Below the pieces are notes generated by a model. That model was given only the letters and a program-made list of their open reading frames with translations, had not been told where the DNA came from and made no database searches. A stretch of 64,000 bases of DNA from Galaxea fascicularis (lineage: Eukaryota > Cnidaria > Anthozoa > Scleractinia > Euphylliidae). This document shows, piece after piece, positions 35,901 to 45,210 of the stretch. Every line of letters starts with the position of its first letter. Positions within the stretch are counted from its first letter, which is position 1. The stretch lies in contig OX419337.1 in NCBI GenBank assembly GCA_948470475.1, positions 5,545,574 to 5,609,573 of the forward strand, written 5' to 3'. The position numbers and the translations under genes are program-made.

Positions 35901-36440
35901 CACTTCTTAAAGGTCCATCCGTAATGATAATAAGAACAATTTTATCCATCTATTGCGCATGTTCCGTAGCAAGAGGTTCGCATGCAGCGTCACACACTGT
36001 ACCACAAATTTCACTGCCTTGGTAGAGTAGTTTCAAACAAAACCGGACCGTACTGTGGTGCGTGGTTATTCAGAAGGAAGGCGTCTTGAGACACATGCCG
36101 TGCACTTCGCCAGAACCACTTCGTAAAAGATATTCACTTGCAGAAAACCTATTTCAAAGATTGTATTTTCCTTGGCATCATTCACGAGTAGATAAATCCC
36201 GTAATCACCTTCATCCAGGTTACTGTGACATTAACGAGTGAATAAGTTCCATATTACACTCAGATATTAACACAGTAATTATATGTCCTGTTTTTTTGTC
36301 TTCGCGGGTAGATAATTTCCGTATTTACTATTGGCCTATTTTTAAAAGTTCACGTTATTGTGTTTTCAGTGGCAAACAAGTGGATTCACGAACGAGGCCA
36401 AGAGTTTAGGCGGCCCTGTGCTCTTTCACGCCATGAGTGA
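16013..36440 (+). CDS. P4HA: prolyl 4-hydroxylase subunit alpha (12 exons, 532 aa)
   Basis: Catalytic alpha subunit of collagen prolyl 4-hydroxylase (ER lumen; substrates X-Pro-Gly in collagen, cofactors Fe(II), 2-oxoglutarate, O2, ascorbate; partner PDI). Coding exons: 16013-16355, 17156-17484, 18480-18531, 23801-24000, 25212-25361, 30764-30834, 33062-33161, 34005-34058, 34356-34418, 35170-35238, 35637-35733, 36370-36440. All junctions are GT-AG and in frame, totalling 1599 nt. The ATG at 16013 is chosen because a strong hydrophobic signal peptide (LSLVILTLSLIF) follows at once. The P4Ha_N region and TPR peptide-binding region (ALLRLQDTYQL, about residues 140-245) precede the catalytic domain. 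HYEPHFDF gives His428/Asp430; RHAGCPVLVGSKW gives His498 and Lys508. Cysteine pairs are C301/C311 and C501/C526. Length matches family members. The sequence looks fully functional. Large introns hold a minisatellite, MITEs and a SINE. Confidence 0.96.
16845..16950. mobile_element. palindromic element, AACAATTATT ends
   Basis: AACAATTATTTACC at the left and GGTGAGTAATAATTGTT at the right are mirror images. The interior mirrors GGTGGATATTT with AAATATCCACC. It is in intron 1 of the rightward P4HA gene. Confidence 0.65.
18712..19095 (+). repeat. G-rich minisatellite (about 60-70 bp unit)
   Basis: About six imperfect copies of a unit combine GTAGGGTAGGGTGGGTGAGG, TACATGACTGTATGTTGGAG and TGGGGTGTGTTG. 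It is in intron 3 of the rightward P4HA gene. The open frames on the minus strand (Thr/Pro/His/Tyr repeats) are by-products. Confidence 0.85.
20372..23335. repeat. 3-kb minisatellite with a 27-bp unit in a P4HA intron
   Basis: Roughly 20378-22760 consists of consecutive copies of a 27-bp unit, consensus GTAACCCRGGTTGTAATGAG plus GTCYGTT. Each unit carries the palindrome AACCCGGGTT or a near match. Beyond 22760 the units decay and lengthen (TTTGTAATGTCAGGTAC, TTTGTAACACTGG) to about 23335. A higher-order block repeats with a spacing near 495-522 bp: TATTGCTGG at 21401 and 21896, TTTTACCGGTAACC at 21615 and 22137. Because 27 is divisible by three and the unit lacks stops in several frames, long frames arise on both strands. 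They are not supported as genes. Confidence 0.95.
23339..23516. mobile_element. palindromic element directly after the minisatellite
   Basis: CATGACTGAGTGAGAAGGGG and the following TCTATTCTTGA..TTGATGTCA are mirrored at 23440-23502. Arms of about 60-75 bp surround a short centre near 23425. It is probably a MITE or a foldback element. Confidence 0.7.
24584..25127. mobile_element. non-autonomous element with GGYCTGTGCTCTA ends, hosting a SINE
   Basis: GGTCTGTGCTCTAGC at the left and TAGAGCACAGCCTTG at the right are inverted. GGGCTCCCAACTACTTTTTTTA precedes the right end. A short relative lies at 31441-31555. The SINE at 24872-25045 interrupts it. It is intronic, between exons 4 and 5 of the rightward P4HA gene. 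Confidence 0.5.
24872..25045 (-). mobile_element. tRNA-derived SINE
   Basis: On the minus strand GATCTCGTAGCTTAGTCGGC (A box) and GTGGGTTTGATTCCCAC (B box/T arm, perfect 5-bp stem) form a tRNA-like head of about 73 nt. Its 7-base acceptor stem pairs GATCTCG with CGAGGTC. The anticodon stem is imperfect. The tail contains AGGGCTAACGCCCAGTGGG, so this is a SINE rather than a tRNA gene. Confidence 0.75.
26095..26165 (-). mobile_element. possible degenerate tRNA-like SINE head
   Basis: The minus strand has a good B box (GGTTCGAACCC) but only a poor A box, and no recognisable tail. Confidence 0.3.
27153..27361. mobile_element. MITE with GAGTGGTTTTCA ends and TA duplication
   Basis: GAGTGGTTTTCAGTC at the left and ATTGATTACCACTC at the right are inverted and flanked on both sides by TA. 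The ends resemble the 28234-28519 element. It is in an intron of the rightward P4HA gene. Confidence 0.7.
28234..28519. mobile_element. MITE with GAGCGGTTTTCAATT ends and TA duplication
   Basis: GAGCGGTTTTCAATTACGTGTC at the left matches, inverted, GATACTCGATTGAAAACCATTC at the right, each followed outside by TA. The interior is rich in ATTGGT/ACCAAT motifs and GGTTTTGGTTTT. A diverged copy lies inverted at 6533-6765. Confidence 0.75.
31079..31168. repeat. tetranucleotide microsatellite (GACT/GACG/GATT/GAAT)
   Basis: Consecutive short runs of TGAC, GGAC, TGAT and TGAA tetramers. It is intronic. Confidence 0.85.
31441..31555. mobile_element. short MITE, GGGCTGTGCTC ends
   Basis: CAGGGCTGTGCTCAAG at the left and CTTAGAGCACAGCATGG at the right are inverted. 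It is a relative of the longer element at 24584-25127. Confidence 0.55.
32875..33052. repeat. TTTA microsatellites
   Basis: Two TTTA tetranucleotide runs (about 32877-32911 and 33026-33050) lie immediately before P4HA exon 7 at 33062. Confidence 0.85.
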
Positions 36441-36638
36441 TACCGCTGACAATAGCATCGGCTCATAAATGCCATGTCAAGTTTAAAATTAACTTGTATT
36501 TGTAAATGTCGTTTGTACTTCGCTTATCAGATAGGTGCTGTTGGTTAGTTTTCAGCCTGAGTTATGATCTTGATGGTGAAGAAAAGGAAAAGGTGTAAGT
36601 CGGTGAAAAAAATGCCGTCCCAGGCCAACCAAGACAGA

Positions 36639-36644
36639 AATAAA
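36639..36644 (+). promoter_or_regulatory. candidate poly(A) signal of the rightward P4HA gene
   Basis: AATAAA lies about 200 bases after the stop codon. A second AATAAA is at 36793-36798. Which one is used cannot be told from sequence. Confidence 0.45.
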
Positions 36645-36843
36645 TAGATTCCAAATGATCAACAATTTTTCTAAGAAGCAATATATGAAGAGTAAATTCT
36701 ATAATATAGCAATTAGCCGTACTCAACTGAATAGTTAACGAATATTTTCTGATGCTTTGTACCTTAAAAATGGCAAGTTTCCATTGACTGGAAATAAATT
36801 TTATATGCTACTCGTTGTCGCCAAATGTTTTAAAGGGTCAAAA

Positions 36844-37008
36844 CTCCTTAACACCTAAGAGTGATCAACGTGTAATTTCTCTTCACAATTTCGATACATT
36901 ATAAAGCAAATAGGTGATGAGAGTAGACAAATTTATCAGTTGGACAAGGAAATATATGGAAGCTTGAAGGGAGAATTGCTAGTCAGATCTTGGGAGTTAA
37001 GGGGTGAA
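36844..37008. mobile_element. short repeat with CTCCTTAAC / GTTAAGG ends
   Basis: CTCCTTAACACCTAAGAGTG at the left is mirrored by TCTTGGGAGTTAAGGGG at the right, with AATTTCTC/GAGAATT inside. It resembles an interspersed repeat I recall from coral genomes. It also explains the small open frame at 36940. Confidence 0.5.
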
Positions 37009-37150
37009 CTTTTACATGTAACCGGCACGAGTGCTATTTCACCCTTCGGCCCCAACTACAGGAGAGGCTGGATCGATGGCAAACGTTACTGTTTACTTTT
37101 ACTTTCGAAATTTCAATACTGAGATGAAAACTGTTGAGGAAAGCGGAGTA

Positions 37151-37418
37151 AAGCCCGCCGCACACTTGAGGAAAGAGCTGAGCAAAATTCCTCGCGAGGC
37201 AGTTAGCTCAGCCATTTCCTCACGTGTGCAGCAAATTTTCGATGAGAAATTCGCCTTGCGAAGCGATGAGGAAAATATCAAACATGTATGATATTGTCCT
37301 CACGGCCTCGCGAGGCGAATTTCTCACCGAAAATTTGCCGCACACGTGAGGAAACGGCTGAGCTAACTGCCTCGCGAGGAATTTTGCTCAGCTCTTTCCT
37401 CACGTGTGCGGCGGGCTT
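37151..37418. mobile_element. long near-perfect palindrome, AAGCCCGCCGCACAC family
   Basis: AAGCCCGCCGCACACTTGAG begins a roughly 130-bp arm that returns inverted, ending GTGTGCGGCGGGCTT. Inside are CCTCGCGAGG palindromes and AGTTAGCTCAGCC. A shorter member is at 63048-63192. Flanks AGTA (left) and AAGTA (right) may be a target duplication. Confidence 0.8.
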
Positions 37419-39853
37419 AAGTAGCGAGTAAGAAAAAACGGAGATTTCATTCACACTTCTTTCTTGAATTAACCGTAAATGCCTCTTACGACGCACACTT
37501 TGTTTTAGACGTTGTGCAGTCTCGGCTCGCATATCTCGAGGAAAGTAAGACGAGAAAAACACGCGAGCGAGCGCGTAAAATTGCACCTGCGTAACGCGTT
37601 TTCGCGCGGGCGGAACGCTCGCGCTTGCGTGTTTTTCTTGTCAGTTTCTGTATCCCGGCCTAACAGAAATAAGGGACTACTCGCGGTCCAATCTACTGGA
37701 ACAATAAGCCTCTCTGTTAAATGGGCGGTACCTTTTACAAAACCTTTTTAAACTCCCACGAACAGCGCAGTCATTGCAATACATCGGGAGTCCGGCTTCT
37801 CCTGACTGAAATCATGGAAAAAATGATTAACCGCTGCGGTGTTACCTCGTCAATTTTGGGCGCAATGCTATAATGAACCACAACTTTTCTAGAATTTTGG
37901 TGGGAAAAATTCTATAACTCTTAGAATTTTAACTTTTCTAAATTTTTGGTGGGCAAGTATTCACTGACTTCAACCTCGTTCCCAGTGGAGAAAAGTCGTG
38001 GAAACGAGGTTACACTGACTTGGTAAATCCCAGTTGTCAAGGAATGCCTTCTGTAACACATCCTTCTATGTCTTGATTAAAGTAATCACCCCTGGGTATT
38101 TATAAGCGCTGAATAGCTTTCTTTTAACGTTACAGACAATTCAGTTTCCCCCTTTTTTTAGGAAAATATGCCCCGCTTAAGACAACCGTAATCGTTCTTG
38201 TTGACAACGCCCTGAATACGATACTGTATCAGGTCGCACGTCTCGTTAATGTTTTATTGAATCGAGGTTTAGTTTTAAGGCTTTTGGTATGATGCCATAT
38301 ACCATGCAGTCCGACACTATCACCTAAAGGCATGCCTGGCCGGACATAAGTGAAGAAAATAAAGAAAGAAATAAAGAAACAGGTGCATGGACTCTTGAAA
38401 TGTAGGATTATTTGTTATTAATCCACCATTCCTTATCTCATACCTTCCCTTATATCAGCGTCAACCTGCTTCCCTCAGATAATATTACACTCTAACTTCC
38501 AGACGATGCTAAGATAACTCCAGCCAAAGTATTTATCGAGCACTTGCAACGCCCTTCGTTTGGCGGGGCTCACAATTGCGCGTTATTATTATTTTTTTAT
38601 TTTTATCGAACTGAGAAACAAAGGAGTGCACTGACGTTAAGTTAAGAAAGTGTGTGTGGGGGTGGGGGTGGCGGTGGGAGAGGAGGGCGGGCTTAGCTGC
38701 AGAAAGAAAATAAGAAACGACGTAACCTATTTTCGAACAAAGGTCAGCGTTAAAGCTCATCCTGTTTTCCTGGAGAAAACGATAGAAACTCGACTTGCAC
38801 CCTGGTTACATCAGCTCAAAACGCCTATCCTCGCCACTTTCATTTGCTTTGGTGTAACTGTTTTGTTTTATCGTTATTTGTACTTTGTGGTAAAAGAAAT
38901 AAATATGAAATATATCCCCCTCTTCCCCTTACCTTGATCTAAAACAGAACGACTTCATGGGAGGCAAAATAACAATTCCGTGACCACAATGTTGGGCCAT
39001 TTCAAACTTAGACATGCATTCCCGTCTGTGGTGAAACTTTCCACTAGTCTAAGAAACAAATACTCCCCGCTTCAAATAGGAAGGTTCATTTTCTTTTCAA
39101 GGGTTTTCAGGAAATGCCGATTTATTTTGATGCACATGGAAGCATTTTAGGAGCAATTACCAGGAAACATTATGTTAGATCCGCTGGAGATCCTACGTTG
39201 ACTGTCCGAAATGATATTTACCAGTGCTTTAGGCTGCTATATCCTCTGGTCACGTCGTGTGAATAATTTCTCTTAACAGAAAATTACAGATTGACTAACT
39301 GTCTTATAAAGTCTTACATAGCTTTTTTCATCATTATTACTTTTTTATTTGCTGTGTAAAACAAATTGCGATAGTGATCAAAGGGTGTACATATAACGGC
39401 CAAAAACAAATAATCTTGGCTCTACACGTCATTAATGGGACATTGTTTGTTCGCTGTTTTAGCTGTGTCAATACAGCAAAAAACCGACTTTGCTTTCCTG
39501 TCATTCAGTAATTAAAAGAAACTAAATCACTTTTGCCGCCCTGTTCCGTTTCTCAATAAACTCCCAAGCGAAAAAGAGATAGACTAGCAAAATACCGTAA
39601 ATAATTATAAAACAGACTTAAGACCGAAGTGCGGAGAGGATTGTCACTCAGTGTTGAGAACAACTTGGATGTAGGCTCCCTGGCAATTGATGTGAAGAGC
39701 TATCGGTGTCAAAAGAATTACCGGTAGCTATCGGGGGTCAAATCAATCGACTTAGTATTGTCTTTGTACCGCGAAAGCTGATCGTTGATTGGTGTAGAAA
39801 GTGACAGCTGTCGGCCATCATGGACATGTATCGGAACTCGTTAATGAGCCCTG
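37419..39853. other. spacer upstream of the first bHLH gene, no gene recognised
   Basis: No protein family is visible. Near 37900-38010 there is a local repeat of AACTTTTCTA(G/A)A(A)TTTTGGTGGG. A G-rich run (GGGGGTGGGGGTGG) sits near 38657-38690 and a T-rich tract near 38585. A 95-codon frame at 38650-38937 has no recognisable domain. Confidence 0.4.
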
Positions 39854-39869
39854 ATTGGTGGGGCGGAGC
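39854..39869 (+). promoter_or_regulatory. inverted CCAAT box plus GC box before the first bHLH gene
   Basis: ATTGG at 39854-39858 is followed at once by GGGGCGGAGC (39860-39869), about 100 bases before the ATG. Another ATTGG lies near 39788 and an E-box (CAGCTG) near 39806. This suggests a TATA-less promoter with possible bHLH (self or cross) regulation. Confidence 0.45.
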
Positions 39870-39965
39870 TTGTGGCACTTAAGGAATTCATAGAAAGCGA
39901 ACACAAGATATCTTAGTTACACAGAAGAAAAAGGAACCCGCACTGACACGAGCAATAAATCATCA

Positions 39966-41779
39966 ATGGACGACACTTCGGAAAAAGAGCAAGGCGGTAC
40001 TAAGAGGTACCACCTTCGCCCAGTTTCTCGCGAATCCCGAAGCAAGCTAGCCGTGTTAGCAGCGATCGACGCCGAGGACGAAGGAGAAATTTGTAGCGAT
40101 TGCTTCAGCGATTCTACTCGTCTTAGAAGGTACCCCCATTTGAGGTCAACACGGGACTGTGCCACTGTAAGAGAACGAAACCGAATGCATAAGCTAAATA
40201 GAGCGTTCGAGGAATTAAGAAAAGTTATACCTAAAACGAGTTATAACGAGGAAGAGAAACTTTCGAAAATTGCTACACTGAGGTTAGCGATTCACTACAT
40301 CTCCGTGCTGTCGAACATTTTAGAACAGAATTCCATGGAGGAAAAGGAAGAGGACGATTTCGAACCAACAAGCAAAAGGCAACGTTTAAGCGACGAGGAG
40401 CACGAAACGTCGTCAAATTCGAGCGGTAACGAATTTGGATCAGAGCATTCTCCTGAAGGAATCTTCTTTAATGAAAGTAAGTTTTTTACGCCTTATTCAA
40501 TCGAAAGTACACACACATTTGATCTAACTCGCTTAATATAAACGCAACAGGATTCTGTTTATTCGTTTGATGTAAAAAGGTGCCAAATTTTACACCTACC
40601 TGAGGGGTAAAAGTTTGTGAAGTCTTTAAGGGGGTGAAGTCAACTTTAAACCCCCAGCGTTGACGATTTTACGGTTTAATTTTAATGCGTTTTCACAACC
40701 AAACGGGATGAAGAAACGATCGAAAAGAAAAAGAACCAGATTGTTTACCACGATGTTACCAAACATAAACAGATCATCTGTTTTAGAGTTAGCTTTGGTG
40801 TAAGTCTTGTGAGAGGTTAATTGACTCTTAGCCTTTGGTTTACTGATTCAAACTGACTGTATTCGTTCGAAAAAGGTTTCCAACTGTTAAAATGGGTTTG
40901 CCCAATTGATTTCTGTCCCATCCGAAGACTGACTCTGAGCCAGCCTTGATGACTAATCACAAGCTCACTTCAATCATGTCCGGTAGGCTATGCTATAACA
41001 AAAGCTAGAGAAAAGAAAATAACGTGTCTCATAGAAGCTTGAGATAACCAATTAAAAATTTATCTTTGCTACCGTGAAATCTAGGTAAAACTATCAACTG
41101 CTTTTGAAGCAGCATATGTTTGCAATGCCGGCTTCCATATGTTACCATACTCTGATACAGTATGATTCGAAAGGTTTTAACTGCATGCTATGCAGTACAA
41201 GAAACTCAAGAGTGGCCATCGAATTGTTAGCTAGTGTGATTTCTCATCAGTGTGGTGCTGACTTCCGTGCAAACAAATTTTGAGACGGTAAATGTATGAA
41301 ATTGTAACTGAGGGCATTTAAATGTAAGCTGATTAACTGCACCTTCTTAATTAAGCGTTTTTCGCTTTGTTGTAAACGGTGATTATGAAGTTTCACGGTA
41401 GAGAAATTGAATTGTTCAACCTATCGTTTTATCCCTAAGAAGACTTCGGCGAATCTTCCTTAAATTTGCTATGCATGGGACAAACGGTTTAATGACATAT
41501 ATAACACTTTTAGTTGCCCTTGGTTTTAAAACACGAAAGTCGTTACTTCTTTTTTTTTTTCAATTACTCACGTACACAAGTTTAAAGGTGAGACATCACT
41601 GGTATTAAATCCGGATCGGACGGCGGAAGAACGCTTGAAAGTGAAAAATCTTACACTTTTTAACCACTTTGCTCGCAGGTTTCTGGTGTGGAACACTGGA
41701 GGAGTTTGTGGATTCCGAATGGGATGAACTCTCGCTTAATGAAGCGCTAGAAGCTTACACAATCACCGACACAACATGA
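39966..41779 (+). CDS. bHLH transcription factor, group A (2 exons, 203 aa)
   Basis: Nuclear DNA-binding protein predicted to dimerise and bind E-boxes (CANNTG). Exon 1 is 39966-40476; exon 2 is 41679-41779, read through donor GAAA|gtaagt and acceptor gcag, phase 1, total 612 nt. Residues about 63-119 form the bHLH: basic [12 protein letters not shown] with the E-box-contacting Glu70, helix 1 [13 protein letters not shown], then a loop one or two residues longer than usual (TSYNEEE), helix 2 [22 protein letters not shown]. The C-terminal part is acidic and serine-rich; exon 2 adds an acidic tail ([16 protein letters not shown]), a plausible activation segment. If the intron is retained the frame continues to a stop at 40539-40541 (191 aa). 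The domain resembles the atonal superfamily (Mist1, bHLHa9, NeuroD); no single orthologue is clear. Domain certain, subfamily uncertain. Confidence 0.9.
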
Positions 41780-42714
41780 CCGCCATGACTGAGGTGGATT
41801 ACCTCATTACATCATGATCATGTTTGTAGCAGGGTCATTCAACGAAAGCCAAAACGTTTAGAAAGGCTATGAACTGGGTAAATTGTTTCATGAAAGTTGC
41901 ATGCAATGTAACGTAAATTTTCGGATCGGGTTGTCAAATCCTTGGAGTCTTAAGAACTGAGCATTCCCGTGGTGCTGTTTATCATTCGGTGTACGATTTG
42001 TTTTTATTACATATACAGTCTGTATTAAGTCTCTGAAAGTTTGGAACTAAATGATTTCTGAGTTGGGTCTTTTATCAAAAGTATGCAGACACCACATACA
42101 TTTTGCAGAGCTGTGCTTTCCCGTGGTACTATTTATCACACGATTTATGATCATTATGATGTAGAAGGTAGGAATGACTTGAAAGTATGTAGTTAAGTAT
42201 TTAAAAGCTTGAAGCTAAGTGATCTTTGGTCATTTTTGGTTTGTATTAGTTTAGCAAAGTCGGTCGGTATGACAATTAAGTTTATAGAACTGGTCCTTCC
42301 TGTAACCTGCTATTTATAATTCGGTGACAGATTCCGTTTATTGTCATGTACGAGAAGGCGGTTTTGATTGAAGAGTCTGTATAAAGTCTTGAAGAGTTTG
42401 GATCGGTTTTATCAAAACCTTAATCACATGCATGAACGTTTGTAAAGCTGTGCTTTGCTGTGGTGCTGTTTACCTTTTTTGTATGATCTCATACAATTTG
42501 GATGTAACTTGAAAACCTGTAAAAAAAATTTTAAGCTATCCCACAAGCCCTCGTTCGTTCCTTTTGCCCGTTTAATTAAAACTAAAGCATCATTATTTTC
42601 TGTTCAATTTCATTCAAAGATGGTGTCGTAACTTTTTAGTTGTTCTTGCAGAAAAACTGATTAAATTACCTTAACTGCAACTGAGTGATTTTTATACTGT
42701 TCACTGTGCCGGCT

Positions 42715-43137
42715 ACGATGATCCCCCGGAAGGGGGGGGGGGGTGGTACTCCCTTTCATGGACTATATACTTATGTGCGCCGCCAAAGGGTATGGTTTTT
42801 TTTAGCCATTTTGGTCCGAAATAGGGTATGGTTTGTGCACTCTGGTCTTGAATTGGCGGCGCATTATGCAACCTGCTTAAAAGTGTGGAATTTTGTGCCA
42901 TTTTTGTATCCTACTTAATAAAAGGGTATAAACATTGCCTTTAACATTGGTCTGACTCAGGGACAAGATTATAAGGCAGGTCTGAAATAGGGTATCAAAT
43001 TTTTGATCAGGTCTGAAACAGGGTAGGGAAAATCACAGATTTTGGTCTGAAATAGGGTAAGGGTTTCAGGAAGGGTGCTGCACACCCCCACCCAATTTTT
43101 CCGGAAGTACTCCCCTCCCCCCTCGGGAATGATCCAC
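42715..43137. mobile_element. degenerate interspersed repeat with AGGGTATGG / GGTCTGAAATAGGGTA motifs
   Basis: The left end (GATGATCCCCCGGAAGGGGG, then GGTACTCCC) and right end (GGAAGTACTCCCC, then CGGGAATGATC) are imperfectly inverted. The interior has several copies of GGTCTGAAA(T/C)AGGGTA. It resembles a repeat I recall from cnidarian genomes. Coding capacity is not seen. Confidence 0.55.
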
Positions 43138-44711
43138 GGTGTCTAAATATTGTTTTTTTTTTTTGGTAACATCCTTTTATTCTACGATCTAATTATGTCA
43201 AAGCCTCTGTATAATAACGTACCAGTGAACTGGCTTCTAATTGTAATGTCAGTATTAACCACAAAAGTTTCAGTGTGTAGTTTCAATGAAATATACTTAG
43301 CATTACTCCGCCATGTTGAAAGAACTTCTATTTTCTTCTTTGTCTTGTGGCTAATAGTAGATTAAACAACTGATGCTTGAGTATCGGCTAATTCGCTCAA
43401 GTTTCTCAGCCACAAAGCCTAGAATGTGACCATTTCCGACGTCTTCACATAGCACACGTTCAGAAAGTTTAGGAATTTTTATGTGTCAGTAAAGGCACGT
43501 GCTTCCCATTGTTTTCACTAATTCAAAACATCTCTTGAGTTACCTTGGTTGTTTGGTTTGGCTGTTCACAAAAGTGTGCAAGACAATTTTGTTTACCGGA
43601 GTGTGACATGGGTCCTTAACATAAGGGTTAAATTTACAGCATTTAAACTGAGAAAAAAGAAACTGATTTCACTATATTTTGAAGCTATAGGAATATCTTT
43701 AAAAAAATACAATCCAAACTTTTGCATTTGTTTCTTGGAAAAAATTAGTCCTTCCATGATTTCTCCAACTAGCATTTCCTTTGCCCGGCCGGCAGCTGTT
43801 TTGTAAGCATCAATTTCTTTTCACTCTCGTCTGAACTAAGCCGCTTTTCACCAAAAGACAGGCACACCGTTTTTCGTAATTTCTCTCAACATTTATCTGC
43901 TTATTGTTTCTTAAATTGGCTTTATTGTCTCATAATTTGACTGTTTTGACTTCACGCTGACTCAGAGAACATAGCTCCCGAAATATCGAGAATGATTAGA
44001 TCACTCAGCGCCGAGCAAAGAGATGTGCGAGCCTTAACAGTAAATAGCTTTGTTGATTATTCAACGTAGTGCTTGAAGTAAAAGACAAGGAAATGCAAAC
44101 GCGGGTGGAAATAACTGATGGCGACCTCCGGTCCTCAAGTTTCTGCTCCGGCCACTGGTTAAGCCGGCGTTTGGATCTGCGCGCTCTATTGTCACTTTTG
44201 TCACGTTGTCTTCACTAAATCTTGATAATTTGTAATTTAGAAAAATAAAATGGCTGAGAATAAACTTCATGAACGTTTCTCGGTTACTATTAAAATCTTA
44301 CCTGAGTGATCAAATTCTCCCGTCAGCAACTTGCTAGGAGTGCACTGCCTTGTGTTCTCAAACTAACCATGACTTCACTAACTGACAGGAAATATATCAT
44401 ACACACTTCCGGAATCTGATGACCACCAATTACAAGCTGACCGCATAAATAGTCGATACCCTTTCGACTTCCGCCTGCCTATTGCATCAGACAAGGAAAT
44501 GATTGGAACCAGCAAATGTATTTCAGCATCCTCTTAATTGATGCAGGAGAGACCCATATGTGTGTCTGGATTGCTCTAAAAGCAAGTTTTATTTTCCTTT
44601 ATGAAATCTCTAATTGTGGGCGCTATGATTGGTCGAACTGAGAGCATTCAGTTAAAAAAAAAAAGCGCCGAGTGGATTGTTGAGACATATAGGCACGTGG
44701 GAAGTACCAAG

Positions 44712-44764
44712 AGAAGCACGGGTCTGAGAAGAATTCGTCTCAGTCGTTTCAGACCCGTGCTTCT
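44712..44764. repeat. short perfect-stem hairpin
   Basis: AGAAGCACGGGTCTGA is mirrored exactly by TCAGACCCGTGCTTCT with about 20 bases between, which themselves include GAATTC. It is possibly a foldback remnant or a small RNA hairpin; function unknown. Confidence 0.6.
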
Positions 44765-44898
44765 AAAAGGTGAGTGTTTCTTGCACTTCTCTTGAAATCC
44801 AGCTTCCTAAACCACTCGGCCATCCTGCCTCCTGTTAACAACGTAAAAGACTTTGGCAAGGATAATAGCCCTTTTTTCAGTTCTGTGTTAAGTGACCT

Positions 44899-45045
44899 GG
44901 CCCCGGTTGCTCAAAGGCTGGATAGTGCTAACCACCGGATAAATATCTATCCAGTGGATAGTGCAATTAGCTTTCCCAATACTTATCCGCTGGATAGTGA
45001 TTTATCCGGTGGATAGCGCTATCCAACGTTTGAACAACCGGGGCC
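44899..45045. mobile_element. palindromic MITE, GGCCCCGGTTG ends
   Basis: GGCCCCGGTTGCTCAAA at the left is mirrored by TTTGAACAACCGGGGCC at the right. The interior carries inverted CTGGATAGTG/CACTATCCAG-type blocks. CCTG flanks both ends and may be the target duplication. Confidence 0.75.
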
Positions 45046-45062
45046 TGGGCCTTGAGTAGAAG

Positions 45063-45210
45063 CGAGGCTGTAACTGACCTTATTTTGATACAGACCTCAC
45101 TTCTTTCTCTTGTAAATCCCGGCATTATACTCTTATACTAACTGGTCCATATTAACGCGAGAAAACAAAGAGATTTGTATCAAAACAAGGTCACCTTTAG
45201 TCTCAATTTT
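45063..45210. mobile_element. MITE related to 7673-7806
   Basis: GCGAGGCTGTAACTGACCTT and TTTTGATACAGACCT are mirrored by AGATTTGTATCAAAACAAGG. It shares sequence and layout with the 7.7-kb element and begins about 18 bases after the preceding MITE. Confidence 0.55.

Noticed and set aside
38650..38937. 95-codon frame upstream of the first bHLH gene
   Set aside because: Begins in a G-rich simple repeat and shows no family motif.
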